In this document: in pieces, positions 33,028 through 41,029 of the stretch | Numbering within the stretch: the stretch's first letter is position 1 | Layout of the letters: each line of letters opens with the position of its first letter | Assembly: GCA_964409225.1 (NCBI GenBank) | Contig: CAYPCM010000001.1 | Coordinates: 45,801-109,800 of the forward strand | Length of the DNA: 64,000 nt | From: JACPXH01 sp964409225 | GTDB lineage: Bacteria; Patescibacteriota; Minisyncoccia; JACPXH01 | Direction: 5' to 3' | Made by a program: the position numbers and the translations under genes | The notes under the pieces: generated by a model | The model's database searches: none | What the model was told of the DNA's origin: nothing | What the model saw: the letters and a program-made list of their open reading frames with translations, nothing else

Positions 33028-33768
33028 ATGGAACAAGAAAACGCACCCCAAGCAATGCAAACAAAAAATAATCTCGCAATGTCAGCCGCAGTTGTTATCG
33101 CCGGCGCACTGATTGCGGGAGCCGTGTATTGGAGCGCGCGTGGAGACAGCCTTGCTGTCGCACCACAGCCACGGGCCGGAGCAGGAAATGCCGCCGCGCT
33201 CGATATTATGAATCCGACCGAAAACGCCGACCACATTCGCGGCAATCCGAATGCTCCGGTAAAAATAGTTGAATATTCGGATATGGAATGTCCGTTCTGC
33301 AAACGGTTTCACTCCACGATGCAACGAGTGATGGACGAGTACGGCAAAAACGGCAAAGTAGCGTGGGTGTACCGTCACTTTCCGCTTGACTCTATCCACT
33401 CGAAAGCCAGAACGGAAGCGGTTGCAAGCGAGTGTGCGAACGAACTTGGCGGAAACGACGCATTTTGGAAATATGTTGACCGCTTCTTCGAACTCACTCC
33501 GTCAAACAATCAAACGGACATTGACGTTGTGTTGCCCCAAATCGCGCGCGAAATCGGACTTGACGAAGCAGCATTTATCTTATGTCTCACGAGTAAGAAG
33601 TACGACGGACACATTCAGGACGATCTCGACAACGCAACCGCAACCGGAGGCAACGGCACGCCGTGGAGCATCGTTGTGGCTGCGAGCGGTAAAAAATACC
33701 CGCTCTCGGGCGCGCAACCATACGCGACGGTCGGGCAGCTTATTGAGCTTGCGCTTCAAGAAAAATAA
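33028..33768 (+). CDS. DsbA-family thiol-disulfide oxidoreductase
   Basis: 246 residues. One N-terminal anchor helix (LAMSAAVVIAGALIAGAVYW) is followed by a thioredoxin fold with active site CPFC in KIVEYSDMECPFCKRFHSTM, and the cis-proline loop GNGTPWSIVV. The helical insertion is of the DsbA/Thioredoxin_4 type (BdbD-like). It would oxidise exported cysteine proteins. It leads a cluster with a membrane protein, a Cys-rich protein and a His-rich protein, all exported. Confidence 0.88.
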   Translation: MEQENAPQAMQTKNNLAMSAAVVIAGALIAGAVYWSARGDSLAVAPQPRAGAGNAAALDIMNPTENADHIRGNPNAPVKIVEYSDMECPFCKRFHSTMQRVMDEYGKNGKVAWVYRHFPLDSIHSKARTEAVASECANELGGNDAFWKYVDRFFELTPSNNQTDIDVVLPQIAREIGLDEAAFILCLTSKKYDGHIQDDLDNATATGGNGTPWSIVVAASGKKYPLSGAQPYATVGQLIELALQEK

Positions 33769-33776
33769 TTATGACC

Positions 33777-33845
33777 CTTCAACCCTTCAACAAGTTCAGG
33801 GTCGCCCCGAGCACGGTCGAGGATCGACAATTTCAGGGTCATAGT
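33777..33845. repeat. REP-type palindrome (family E)
   Basis: CCCTTCAACAAGTTCAGGGT and CCCCGAGCACGGTCGAGGATCG with flanking ATGACCCT / AGGGTCAT arms. It is between the DsbA-like gene and the membrane gene. Confidence 0.6.
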
Positions 33846-33860
33846 GAGTAAAATCGAACC

Positions 33861-34424
33861 ATGAAAGAAAATCTAAAAAATCTGCAAGTGGCGTTTGGCG
33901 AAGTGTTTGGCAACACTTCGTACATAGTGTTCGCGAGTACGCTTGCGATTGCCGCCTTCCTCTTTGCCGTCTGGCTTCCTAATTTTGGCCTCATTGGTGA
34001 AGTGTTTAGCATTTCAAGCGCGCCGCTCGCGACGAAGCTCAAGGTTGTGATTACATTACTCGGCGGTATTGGCACGAATTTCAGTTTTCTTTCCGCCGGA
34101 TATACCATCGCAATTGCCGCGCTCTTTGGAATTAACTTGGCAATGATTGTCTATTTTCTGAAACGCACACGCGCTGGTCTCGGCAGACAAAATCTGGCGG
34201 CGGGCGTAGGAGGCATCGCAAGCGGCGCGCTTGGCATCGGTTGCGCCGCTTGCGGGTCGTTTATTTTGAGCACGATACTTGCTTCGTTGGGGGCCGCTGG
34301 TGCACTCGCAATCCTGCCCCTTCGCGGCGGAGAATTTGGGATATTGAGTATTGTACTCCTTGTTCTTTCTCTCATGCTTATCAGTAAGAAAATAGCGGCG
34401 CCGCTTATTTGCAAACCTTCTTAG
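33861..34424 (+). CDS. Multi-span membrane protein with GCAACGS motif
   Basis: 187 residues, five or so hydrophobic helices (about 22-42, 60-80, 84-105, 118-145, 150-175). The conserved-looking segment GALGIGCAACGSFILST has a paired Cys (C-x-x-C type) inside a membrane helix, as seen in membrane proteins that handle thiols or metals. Family not recognised. The end overlaps the upstream in-frame extension of the next gene. Confidence 0.68.
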   Translation: MKENLKNLQVAFGEVFGNTSYIVFASTLAIAAFLFAVWLPNFGLIGEVFSISSAPLATKLKVVITLLGGIGTNFSFLSAGYTIAIAALFGINLAMIVYFLKRTRAGLGRQNLAAGVGGIASGALGIGCAACGSFILSTILASLGAAGALAILPLRGGEFGILSIVLLVLSLMLISKKIAAPLICKPS

Positions 34425-34429
34425 CGACT

Positions 34430-35023
34430 ATGAACAAACAAACTGCATTCGCACTTGTCATCGTTCTAGTCTTTGTCGGCGGAGCAATTTTTCTCGGCGG
34501 CCCGCAGAAACAAAGAGAACAAGCAAACATCGGCCATGTGAACGAAGCGCTGGCCGCGAAATTTGCCGACTTGTCCCAAAGCGGCAACTCGTCTTGCTCC
34601 GCCACATTCAAAGAATCAATACTTGCCATGGCGGATGATGCGCGGCTCAAGGGTTCGTGCTGCAGTCCGATGAGCATACATCGTTACAGCGAACAAGTTG
34701 AGGGTTTAGAGAATTTTAAATCCGTTCCCGATCAAAACATTGCAGAGATTCCCGACGATCCGTATGACATTGAAGCCGGGCTCGCAAAGCGACTTATTTC
34801 GTATTACGACACAGAGCTAACCCCGGAGGAACAAGCGGCGTACGATTACGCCGTACTTAATTCGAGCGAGAAAGGCCCATGTTGCTGTAAATGCTGGCGT
34901 TGGTATGTGTACGGCGGCTTGGCAAAGTTTCTTGTTCAAAATCACGGCTTCACTGGCGAGCAAGTAACCCAAGTGTGGGATCTCTCCGATGGATGCGGCG
35001 GTGACAGCGAGCATCACCACTAA
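34430..35023 (+). CDS. Exported Cys-rich protein
   Basis: 197 residues from ATG 34430 (an upstream ATG at 34409 overlaps the preceding gene). Signal/anchor TAFALVIVLVFVGGAIFLGG. The mature part has clustered cysteines: GSCCSPMSIHRYS, GPCCCKCWRWYVYGG and a His tail DGCGGDSEHHH. Such CC, CxxC and His clusters favour metal binding (copper, zinc, mercury), and its DsbA-like neighbour could set its redox state. I do not know a named family. Confidence 0.65.
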   Translation: MNKQTAFALVIVLVFVGGAIFLGGPQKQREQANIGHVNEALAAKFADLSQSGNSSCSATFKESILAMADDARLKGSCCSPMSIHRYSEQVEGLENFKSVPDQNIAEIPDDPYDIEAGLAKRLISYYDTELTPEEQAAYDYAVLNSSEKGPCCCKCWRWYVYGGLAKFLVQNHGFTGEQVTQVWDLSDGCGGDSEHHH

Positions 35024-35028
35024 AGATT

Positions 35029-35559
35029 ATGGAAAACGAACCGCAAATTGAGTTGAGTAAAAAAGAGCGGAAAGAATTGCGCCGCGTTGAGCGTCTTGAA
35101 GAAGAACAAAAACTTGCAAAGCAGCGGGGCCTGAAGCGTATGACGAAAATCGCGCTCGCCGTGATTATCATTGGTGGAGGCATTGGCGCTTTTGTTTGGT
35201 ATCTTGCGACTCGTCCGTCCATTCCCGAAGGGGAGATTATTTCCCGACGCGGTTTGCATTGGCACCCCGCGCTTACTATTTTCGTCCAAGGAGAAAAACA
35301 AGAAATACCCGCAAATATTGGCATTGGCGCGGTGCATAATCCCGTTCATACTCATGATGCCAGCGGCGTCATCCACCTAGAGTTTCCAGGGCTGGTTCGC
35401 GGGGACGACGTGAAGCTTGGTCGTTTCTTTGAAGTTTGGGGCAAGAACGTTATGGAATTCGGATCATCGGTTCGCATGACGGTAAACGGCGAAGAGAACG
35501 CCGAGCTTCAAAACCATCAAATGAAAGACGGCGATAAAATCGAATTGCGATATGAATAG
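35029..35559 (+). CDS. Membrane-anchored His-rich protein
   Basis: 176 residues. A charged, coiled N-terminus (KKERKELRRVERLEEEQKLA) precedes a membrane helix (IALAVIIIGGGIGAFVWYLA). The external domain has the histidine cluster LHWHPALTIFVQGEKQEIP, then VHNPVHTHDASGVIHLE. Similar H-x-H and HTHDxSGxIH proteins occur in archaea and Patescibacteria with no firm function; metal binding is plausible. It starts 5 bp after the Cys-rich gene. Last of the thiol/metal cluster. Confidence 0.65.
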   Translation: MENEPQIELSKKERKELRRVERLEEEQKLAKQRGLKRMTKIALAVIIIGGGIGAFVWYLATRPSIPEGEIISRRGLHWHPALTIFVQGEKQEIPANIGIGAVHNPVHTHDASGVIHLEFPGLVRGDDVKLGRFFEVWGKNVMEFGSSVRMTVNGEENAELQNHQMKDGDKIELRYE

Positions 35560-35657
35560 AAACGTATGGTAAAAATGTTTCACCTGTTCGGGTTTTGGAA
35601 TTTTTGGTAAAATGGTTTAGAGCGAAATCTAAATACGCTTATCATTCCGCTTTTATC

Positions 35658-36503
35658 ATGCCAAGGAGGATAGTTTTTTTGGCTTTTGCGGTGGGTCTCA
35701 TAGTGGGGGTGGCGTGGGAAGCGCTTGGTCTTCAGGCGTTGCCGCGCCTTGAATATCGCGTCACTCCCGAAGTGGGGGAAGAAGTGGTGGTGTCGGTGGG
35801 GCCAGGCATTCACCGCGCGCAAGCCGAGCGCGCTTTTCGGCTCTCGCCGCCGGTCCGGGGGCAGACCGAGTGGGACGAGGCCGCGCGTGCGCTGCATTTT
35901 TTCCCGCTTGACGGGTTTAAACCGGGTCAGGTTTATACATTGATTTGGTCTGGCCCGGGGTCGCTTTTGGCGCGGATAGTGCCGGAGGTGGGGGCTTCGT
36001 TTCGGGCCGAGCCGCAGCGTTTGGCCAGCTCGGTTGAGCCAGAACCAGTGTCTGCGCCAACGCCACTTCCGCCGTCTGGAGACCAGGTGCTCACCAAGCA
36101 TAGCGGCGAGCGCGTGATGCTTGACCCGCCGCGGGTAAGGCGGGGCAAGTCCATAGAAATCAATCTTTCGCTGATGACTTTACAGATGTTCGAGAACGGC
36201 CAGCGCGTGGCCGCCTTTGAGACGGCGGGCAAAGGCAACCCCAAAACAACTCCCACGCCCACCGGCCGCTTCAAGATTTTGCGCAAGCGCGGGCTTATGC
36301 TTTCGAACCTTTCGTATGTCTGGATGCCGTACAGTATGCAATTTTCAGGGCCGTATTATCTGCACGGCCTGCCCTACTATCAAAACGGCCGCATGCTGAC
36401 CACTCAGTATTCCGGAGGGTGTGTGCGCATGCCTAAGGGCGTGGATCAAACCGTGTATAACTGGGCTCAAGTGGGCACGGCAGTGGTAATTTCCGGAGCA
36501 TGA
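35658..36503 (+). CDS. L,D-transpeptidase (YkuD domain)
   Basis: 281 residues from ATG 35658; signal/anchor IVFLAFAVGLIVGVAW. The C-terminal YkuD domain starts near KSIEINLSLMTLQMFENGQR and includes GRFKILRKRG, YYLHGLPY and the catalytic SGGCVRMP, the HGxxx...S-x-G-C-x-R motif. The N-terminal half may be an Ig-like spacer domain. It cross-links peptidoglycan or attaches proteins. The stop overlaps the next ATG (ATGA). Confidence 0.88.
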   Translation: MPRRIVFLAFAVGLIVGVAWEALGLQALPRLEYRVTPEVGEEVVVSVGPGIHRAQAERAFRLSPPVRGQTEWDEAARALHFFPLDGFKPGQVYTLIWSGPGSLLARIVPEVGASFRAEPQRLASSVEPEPVSAPTPLPPSGDQVLTKHSGERVMLDPPRVRRGKSIEINLSLMTLQMFENGQRVAAFETAGKGNPKTTPTPTGRFKILRKRGLMLSNLSYVWMPYSMQFSGPYYLHGLPYYQNGRMLTTQYSGGCVRMPKGVDQTVYNWAQVGTAVVISGA

Positions 36504-36901
36504 TTGTCCCCGGATTTTTGCGCTTGGCGTTCCGCCTTCACGCTGTATACTTTTTTGTGTGGGCGACTGTTTTTGATTTTTTTGTTGAGCCGTTTGGGCG
36601 CATTTTCGGACTTGAAGCGCCGCGCACCATTATCGGCTGGGTGGGAACTGGCGTGGCTTCGGGCGGTCTACTTACGGCGGGTGTGCTTTTTCTTTTGGCT
36701 TCGTTTCAGCGTAAGCTGCCGCGGTTTGTGATTGCGGTGGCGCTGGTGCAGACAACGTTCAATCTTTATCACGACGTGGTGTGGTTTAGGGTGGGTGCGC
36801 CGATGGAGCTCGTCTTGCTCGATGCCGCCGTGATCGGTATGCTGTTCATCGCGTATCTGGCTGCGTGGCGGATGTCGCGCGCCGCGCAAACATCGATCTA
36901 G
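36500..36901 (+). CDS. Small membrane protein, unknown function
   Basis: 133 residues with four predicted helices (about 10-28, 45-67, 74-92, 103-123). Overlaps the L,D-transpeptidase stop by 4 bp, so co-translated. No family motif recognised; may assist envelope synthesis. Confidence 0.6.
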   Translation: MIVPGFLRLAFRLHAVYFFVWATVFDFFVEPFGRIFGLEAPRTIIGWVGTGVASGGLLTAGVLFLLASFQRKLPRFVIAVALVQTTFNLYHDVVWFRVGAPMELVLLDAAVIGMLFIAYLAAWRMSRAAQTSI

Positions 36902-36919
36902 GGCTCATTACCTATCGTT

Positions 36920-36991
36920 GCCGGAGTAGCTCAGTGGCAGAGCAGGGCTTTCGTAAAGCCAAGGTCGCGAGTTCGACTCTCGCCTCCGGCT
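36920..36991 (+). tRNA. tRNA-Thr (CGT)
   Basis: Acceptor GCCGGAG / CTCCGGC with discriminator T, D-arm GCTC-AGTGGCA-GAGC, anticodon loop TTCGTAA (anticodon CGT), T-arm GCGAG-TTCGACT-CTCGC. The outer anticodon-stem pair is a G-A mismatch. No encoded CCA. Confidence 0.93.
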
Positions 36992-37052
36992 CAAGGTTTG
37001 GACAACGGGGCGGCTTCCATGATTGGCCGCGGCATGCTACGATGTGTCAGCC

Positions 37053-38226
37053 ATGGAAGCCCCAATCGAAAAACTCGCTCGTTTAGAAGCTGAAATCCGC
37101 CGCACGGCGGACCGTCTTTGACTTAGCGCAACTTAAAAAACAGATTCTAGAACTTGAGCGCGAGGCCGGCCGGCCCGACTTTTGGGGGCAGGTGGATCGA
37201 GCCCAAAAAACTCAGCAGCGCTTGGGCGAGCTTAGGGGAGAAGTGGCGTTGTGGGAGGAACTCCGGAGGGCAGCGGAGAGCTTGCGCCAAGATCACGCCG
37301 CGCTTGTGGAGCTTGATCGGGCCGACGGCAACTTGGACGAACCGGAATTCGCCGTCTTGAAATCCGATTGGGAGGCGCGACTTCATGACTTAGAGCGTCG
37401 TTTCCGCAAAGCCGAGCTGCGCGCTTTTTTGTCGGGACCGTACGATAAAAATTCAGCTCTTCTTTCTATTAACGCCGGAGCCGGCGGCATTGATGCGCAG
37501 GATTGGGCCGAGATGCTGGCGCGGATGTATGTGCGCTACTCAGAAGGTCGGGGCTGGAAAATAACTAAGCTCGACGAATCGCGCGGCGAGGAACAGGGGA
37601 TTAAGTCGGTTGCGTTTCAGGTGGAGGGCGGGTTTGCGTACGGGTACTTGAAGGGCGAAAACGGCGTGCACCGTTTGGTGCGGCAATCGCCGTTTTCAGC
37701 CAACAAGCTCCGGCACACCTCGTTTGCTCTGGTGGAAGTATTGCCGGTTTTTGCCGAAGGCGAGGCAGATATCGAAATTAGACCCGAAGATGTTCAGGTT
37801 GATATGTTCCGTTCATCCGGGCCGGGCGGGCAAAACGTGAACAAGCGCGAAACCGCAGTTCGCATAACGCACCTTCCCACCGGTCTGGTCGTGGCTTCGC
37901 AAGAAGAGCGTCAGCAGTCGGCCAACCGGGAATTAGCGATGGCCATGCTGCGCGCCAAACTCTTTCAACTGATGGAGCAGGAAAAAACCAAAGAACTGGC
38001 CAAACTGAAGGGTAAACGTGTTACAATTGAATGGGGCCACCAGATTCGCTCTTACGTGCTCCATCCTTATAAAATGGTCAAGGATTTGCGAACTAACGTT
38101 GAAACGTCTCAAGCAGAGGCGGTGCTCGACGGGGTGCTGGACGAATTCATCGAAGCCGAGCTGCGGGAGGCGTCAGCTGCGCACTACGACGTGGAGAAGC
38201 GTACAAAAAAGCCCAGCCATGATTAA
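37053..38226 (+). CDS. prfB: Peptide chain release factor 2, with programmed +1 frameshift
   Basis: Translation starts at ATG 37053 and runs 22 codons to CTT; a +1 shift over the in-frame TGA (37119-37121) continues at GAC 37120, giving about 390 residues. Without the shift the product is a 22-residue peptide. RF2 marks: the codon-recognition tripeptide in RLVRQSPFSANKLRHTSFA (SPF, reads UGA/UAA) and the catalytic GGQ in SGPGGQNVNKRETAVRITH. The high level of identity to the family runs through both halves. A short basic C-terminal extension overlaps ftsE by 8 bp. RF2 supply is thus autoregulated and UGA acts as stop. Confidence 0.95.
37105..37122 (+). promoter_or_regulatory. RF2 frameshift site
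   Basis: CTTTGAC (37116-37122) is the canonical slip site. A GGCGG stretch five bases upstream is an imperfect substitute for the usual internal Shine-Dalgarno (AGGGGG three bases before CTT). Confidence 0.85.
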
Positions 38227-38899
38227 ATTCGACAACGTCTCGAAGATTTACAACGAACACGCCGTGGCGCTGGAAGGGGTTACGCTTGAGATTCAGCCGG
38301 GCGAGTTTGTGTCAATTGTGGGGCAATCCGGCGCTGGCAAGTCCACGTTTTTGAAGCTGCTCATCGCCGAAGAAGAGCCCTCGTCTGGCCGCGTGTTTTT
38401 GGACGCAATCGACGTTCACCAGATTCCGCCGGCCAAGCTGCCAATTTTGCGCCGTAGAATCGGCAACGTGTTTCAGGATTTTAAACTGCTCACGGACCGG
38501 ACCGCTTTCGAGAACGTGGCTTTTGCCATGGAGGTGGCCGGCGTGGCCGAACACGACATTCATCGTGACGTGCCCAAAGTGCTTGAGCTAGTGGGTCTTG
38601 CGGATAAAGGCGGCAATTTCCCCCGAGAACTTTCCGGCGGCGAGAAACAGCGCGTGGCGATCGCTCGCGCCTTGGCCCATCGGCCGGATATCATCATGGC
38701 TGACGAACCCACCGGCAACTTGGATCCGCTTAACACTTGGGATATCATACGGCTGCTCATGAAAATCAACGATCTTGGCACGACCGTCATCCTCGCCACT
38801 CACGACCGCGAAATCATCAACACCATCGAGCGCAGGGTTGTAAGTTTGGACCGAGGGCGCATTGTGCGCGATGAAGCGCGAGGAAGATATATCCTATGA
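38219..38899 (+). CDS. ftsE: Cell division ATP-binding protein FtsE
   Basis: 226 residues from ATG 38219. ABC motifs: Walker A GQSGAGKST, Q-loop NVFQDFKLL, signature LSGGEKQRVAIARAL, Walker B IIMADEPTGNLD and H-loop LATHD. The MIKFDNVSKIY start and 226-residue length match FtsE. With FtsX it regulates septal peptidoglycan hydrolysis. Overlaps prfB by 8 bp, as in many bacteria where prfB-ftsEX form one transcript. Confidence 0.94.
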   Translation: MIKFDNVSKIYNEHAVALEGVTLEIQPGEFVSIVGQSGAGKSTFLKLLIAEEEPSSGRVFLDAIDVHQIPPAKLPILRRRIGNVFQDFKLLTDRTAFENVAFAMEVAGVAEHDIHRDVPKVLELVGLADKGGNFPRELSGGEKQRVAIARALAHRPDIIMADEPTGNLDPLNTWDIIRLLMKINDLGTTVILATHDREIINTIERRVVSLDRGRIVRDEARGRYIL

Positions 38900-38939
38900 A
38901 ATCCAAAATCCAAAATCCAACCCCCAAAAATTTCGGCGT

Positions 38940-39857
38940 ATGCCGATTGTAGAAACATTAAAACGCGTTGCCCGTTCGGGGCTGCAGTCGTTTCTGCGCA
39001 ACGGCTGGCTTTCGACCGCGACCATAAGCGTCATGGCCCTCGCCATTTTCGTGATGACGAGTTTGGTGCTGCTCAACGTCATCACCCAATCGCTCGTCGC
39101 CAACCTTCAGGATCGCATTGATATCAGCGTGTATTTCAAGCAGGAAGCGCCTGACGGCGAAATAGCCAAGGTTCAGCGCGATCTTGAGCAGCTGACCGAA
39201 GTTAAATCGGTTGAATTCGTAACTGCCGACGAGGCCCTCGTGCGTTTCCGAGAGCGCCATCAGGACAACCCTCTGCTTCTTGAATCGCTGGAAGAATTGG
39301 GCACCAATCCTCTGCAAGCAACGCTCAACATCAAAGCGCGCGAAGCGAACCAATTCGCTTCGATTGCGAGTTTTCTTCAAGCCGAAAGGTTTCAGCCCGT
39401 CATTGATAAGGTCAACTACACCCAGAATGCCGAGGTGATAAGCCGGCTCGCCAGCATTGTTTCGGGCGTGCGGCGGGGCGGAGCCGCGCTTACGCTGGTG
39501 CTGGCCACGATTGCCATTTTGGTTTCGTTCAATACCATTCGACTCGCTATCTATACTGCGCGCGAAGAGGTTGGTGTGATGCGGCTGGTGGGCGCTTCCA
39601 ACTGGTTCATCCGCGGTCCCTTTCTGGTGGCTGGCTTTGTGTATGGCGTGGCGGCAGCGGCGATCTCCATGGCCGTGTTTTTTCCGCTTGTGGGAGCTAT
39701 CTCGCCGAAAGTATCCGGCTTTCTTCTCACCGGCACCAACTTGTTCGCTTACGTGCAACAGAACTTCTGGCCGCTTTTGGGCTTGGGGCTCGCGGTCGGC
39801 GTGGCGCTCGGCGTGCTTTCGAGCTACATCGCGATCCGGAGGTATTTGAAGGTGTAG
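38940..39857 (+). CDS. ftsX: Cell division protein FtsX
   Basis: 305 residues from ATG 38940 (MPIVETLKRVARSGLQSFLR). The frame also extends back to 38862, but that part is read from AAATCCAAAATCC repeats and overlaps ftsE. Topology matches FtsX: an N-terminal helix (TISVMALAIFVMTSLVLLNV), an extracytoplasmic loop (DISVYFKQEAPDGEI to NAEVISRLAS), then three C-terminal helices (LTLVLATIAILVSFNTIR, PFLVAGFVYGVAAAAIS and the terminal one). FtsX passes the ATPase state of FtsE to wall hydrolases. Confidence 0.93.
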   Translation: MPIVETLKRVARSGLQSFLRNGWLSTATISVMALAIFVMTSLVLLNVITQSLVANLQDRIDISVYFKQEAPDGEIAKVQRDLEQLTEVKSVEFVTADEALVRFRERHQDNPLLLESLEELGTNPLQATLNIKAREANQFASIASFLQAERFQPVIDKVNYTQNAEVISRLASIVSGVRRGGAALTLVLATIAILVSFNTIRLAIYTAREEVGVMRLVGASNWFIRGPFLVAGFVYGVAAAAISMAVFFPLVGAISPKVSGFLLTGTNLFAYVQQNFWPLLGLGLAVGVALGVLSSYIAIRRYLKV

Positions 39858-39878
39858 GTTGTATATCCTGAGTTTATC

Positions 39879-39914
39879 GCGGGCCGCGCCCGCCGTCCGG
39901 CGGGCGCGGCCCGC
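39879..39914 (+). terminator. GC-rich hairpin after ftsX
   Basis: GCGGGCCGCGCCCGCC / GGCGGGCGCGGCCCGC with GTCC loop. A T-run is lacking, so termination efficiency is uncertain. Confidence 0.6.
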
Positions 39915-39985
39915 ACTATTCGTCGTGGTGGTGCGGTGTGGATAATCCTCGTTGAACAATTGTACAGTGAGTGTATGATGGAAGT

Positions 39986-40885
39986 ATGGCGAATAATGTG
40001 CAGTGTAAGGTATGCGGGCAATCGTTCGGCGCCGTTACGAACACTCACTTGGCGACGCACGACATCTCAGTTTCCGACTATCGGCGTCGCTACCCCGGTA
40101 CGGCCGTCGGGTTTGCCTTGGTGCCGGCGCAGCTTGCGAAAGGCGATCTACGGTATCGCCGATGGCGCCGTTCGTTGCTGAAGCGGCCGCCACCTTGGAA
40201 CAGAGGTCAGACAAAAGCGACGCACCCGGGTGTTGCAAGAATATCGGCTACGTTTCGGGAACGAGGCATTGATAACTTTGTTCATTGGCGACAAAAGATG
40301 GAGGCACGGGGGCGGTTTCATCATAGCTATCCAGATTTTCCACATACAGGAGATTTGGCCGAACTGATCGGTCTTGTTCTCGGCGACGGGCACATCTGTC
40401 GATTCGCGCGCACGGAGAGTCTCGGCATAACGCTTAATAATAAGTATCAAGCCCTGATCGAACGAACCGCAAAGCTGATACAGCGCGTTTTCCATAAAAA
40501 GCCGGCTCGACTAGTGCGCCGCGATGCAAACTGTACGAGGCTGGTGCTGTATCAGAAAGACATCAGCCGCCGTTTGGGCATTCCGAATGGTAATCGAAGC
40601 CAGGCCGATAATGGTATACCGCAGTGGGTATGGCGCCACAAGCCGTTTTTGATTCGCTGCTTGCGGGGACTCTACGAAGCCGAGGGGTTTTTCTCGCAAC
40701 ATCTACCGACCTATACATATAAATTTTCTTTCACCAACTCAAACCCGCGCTTGCTCAACGACGTTTTCCGCGGTATAAGTACACTTGGCTTTGCGCCGCA
40801 TCGGGAAGCCAGGCGCATCACAATTTCGAAGCGGGCACAGGCGTTTGCGTGTCGTACCCTCCTTCGTTTTCGCGAATACAACTAA
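39986..40885 (+). CDS. LAGLIDADG homing endonuclease with MucR-like zinc-finger N-terminus
   Basis: 299 residues from ATG 39986 (a GTG at 39971 would add five). Residues 4-45 (CKVCGQSFGAVTNTHLATHD, then ISVSDYRRRYPG) resemble the ROS/MucR zinc finger. The endonuclease part has two LAGLIDADG helices: DLAELIGLVLGDGHI (about 118-132) and FLIRCLRGLYEAEGFF (about 219-234); the acidic G-D-G and A-E-G residues are retained. Two motifs in one chain suggest a monomeric enzyme. The stop is 5 bp before tRNA-Gln, and no intron or intein boundary is visible. Probably a free-standing selfish endonuclease using the zinc finger for DNA targeting. Confidence 0.82.
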   Translation: MANNVQCKVCGQSFGAVTNTHLATHDISVSDYRRRYPGTAVGFALVPAQLAKGDLRYRRWRRSLLKRPPPWNRGQTKATHPGVARISATFRERGIDNFVHWRQKMEARGRFHHSYPDFPHTGDLAELIGLVLGDGHICRFARTESLGITLNNKYQALIERTAKLIQRVFHKKPARLVRRDANCTRLVLYQKDISRRLGIPNGNRSQADNGIPQWVWRHKPFLIRCLRGLYEAEGFFSQHLPTYTYKFSFTNSNPRLLNDVFRGISTLGFAPHREARRITISKRAQAFACRTLLRFREYN

Positions 40886-40890
40886 TCAAT

Positions 40891-40964
40891 TGGGAGGTCT
40901 GCTAATGGTAGGCATCATGGCTCTGAACCATGCAATGGAGGTTCGACTCCTCCCCTCCCAGCCA
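40891..40964 (+). tRNA. tRNA-Gln (CTG)
   Basis: Acceptor TGGGAGG / CCTCCCA with discriminator G and encoded CCA, anticodon stem CATGG / CCATG with loop CTCTGAA (anticodon CTG), T-arm GGAGG-TTCGACT-CCTCC. It is the only tRNA of the three here with genomic CCA, and it marks the left edge of the AT-rich island. Confidence 0.94.
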
Positions 40965-41029
40965 ATTTGTAAAGTTTGCGTTTTCCGCCTCGCTCGGGGC
41001 TTCGCTTGATGATTTAATGAAATAAAATT

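Noticed and set aside
36865..37086. Small plus-strand ORF across tRNA-Thr
   Set aside because: It runs through the tRNA gene and into prfB out of frame; no homology or ribosome site.
38018..38218. An upstream start for FtsE giving a 293-residue protein
   Set aside because: The extra frame is the out-of-frame shadow of prfB; the family start (MIKFDNVSKIY) is at 38219.
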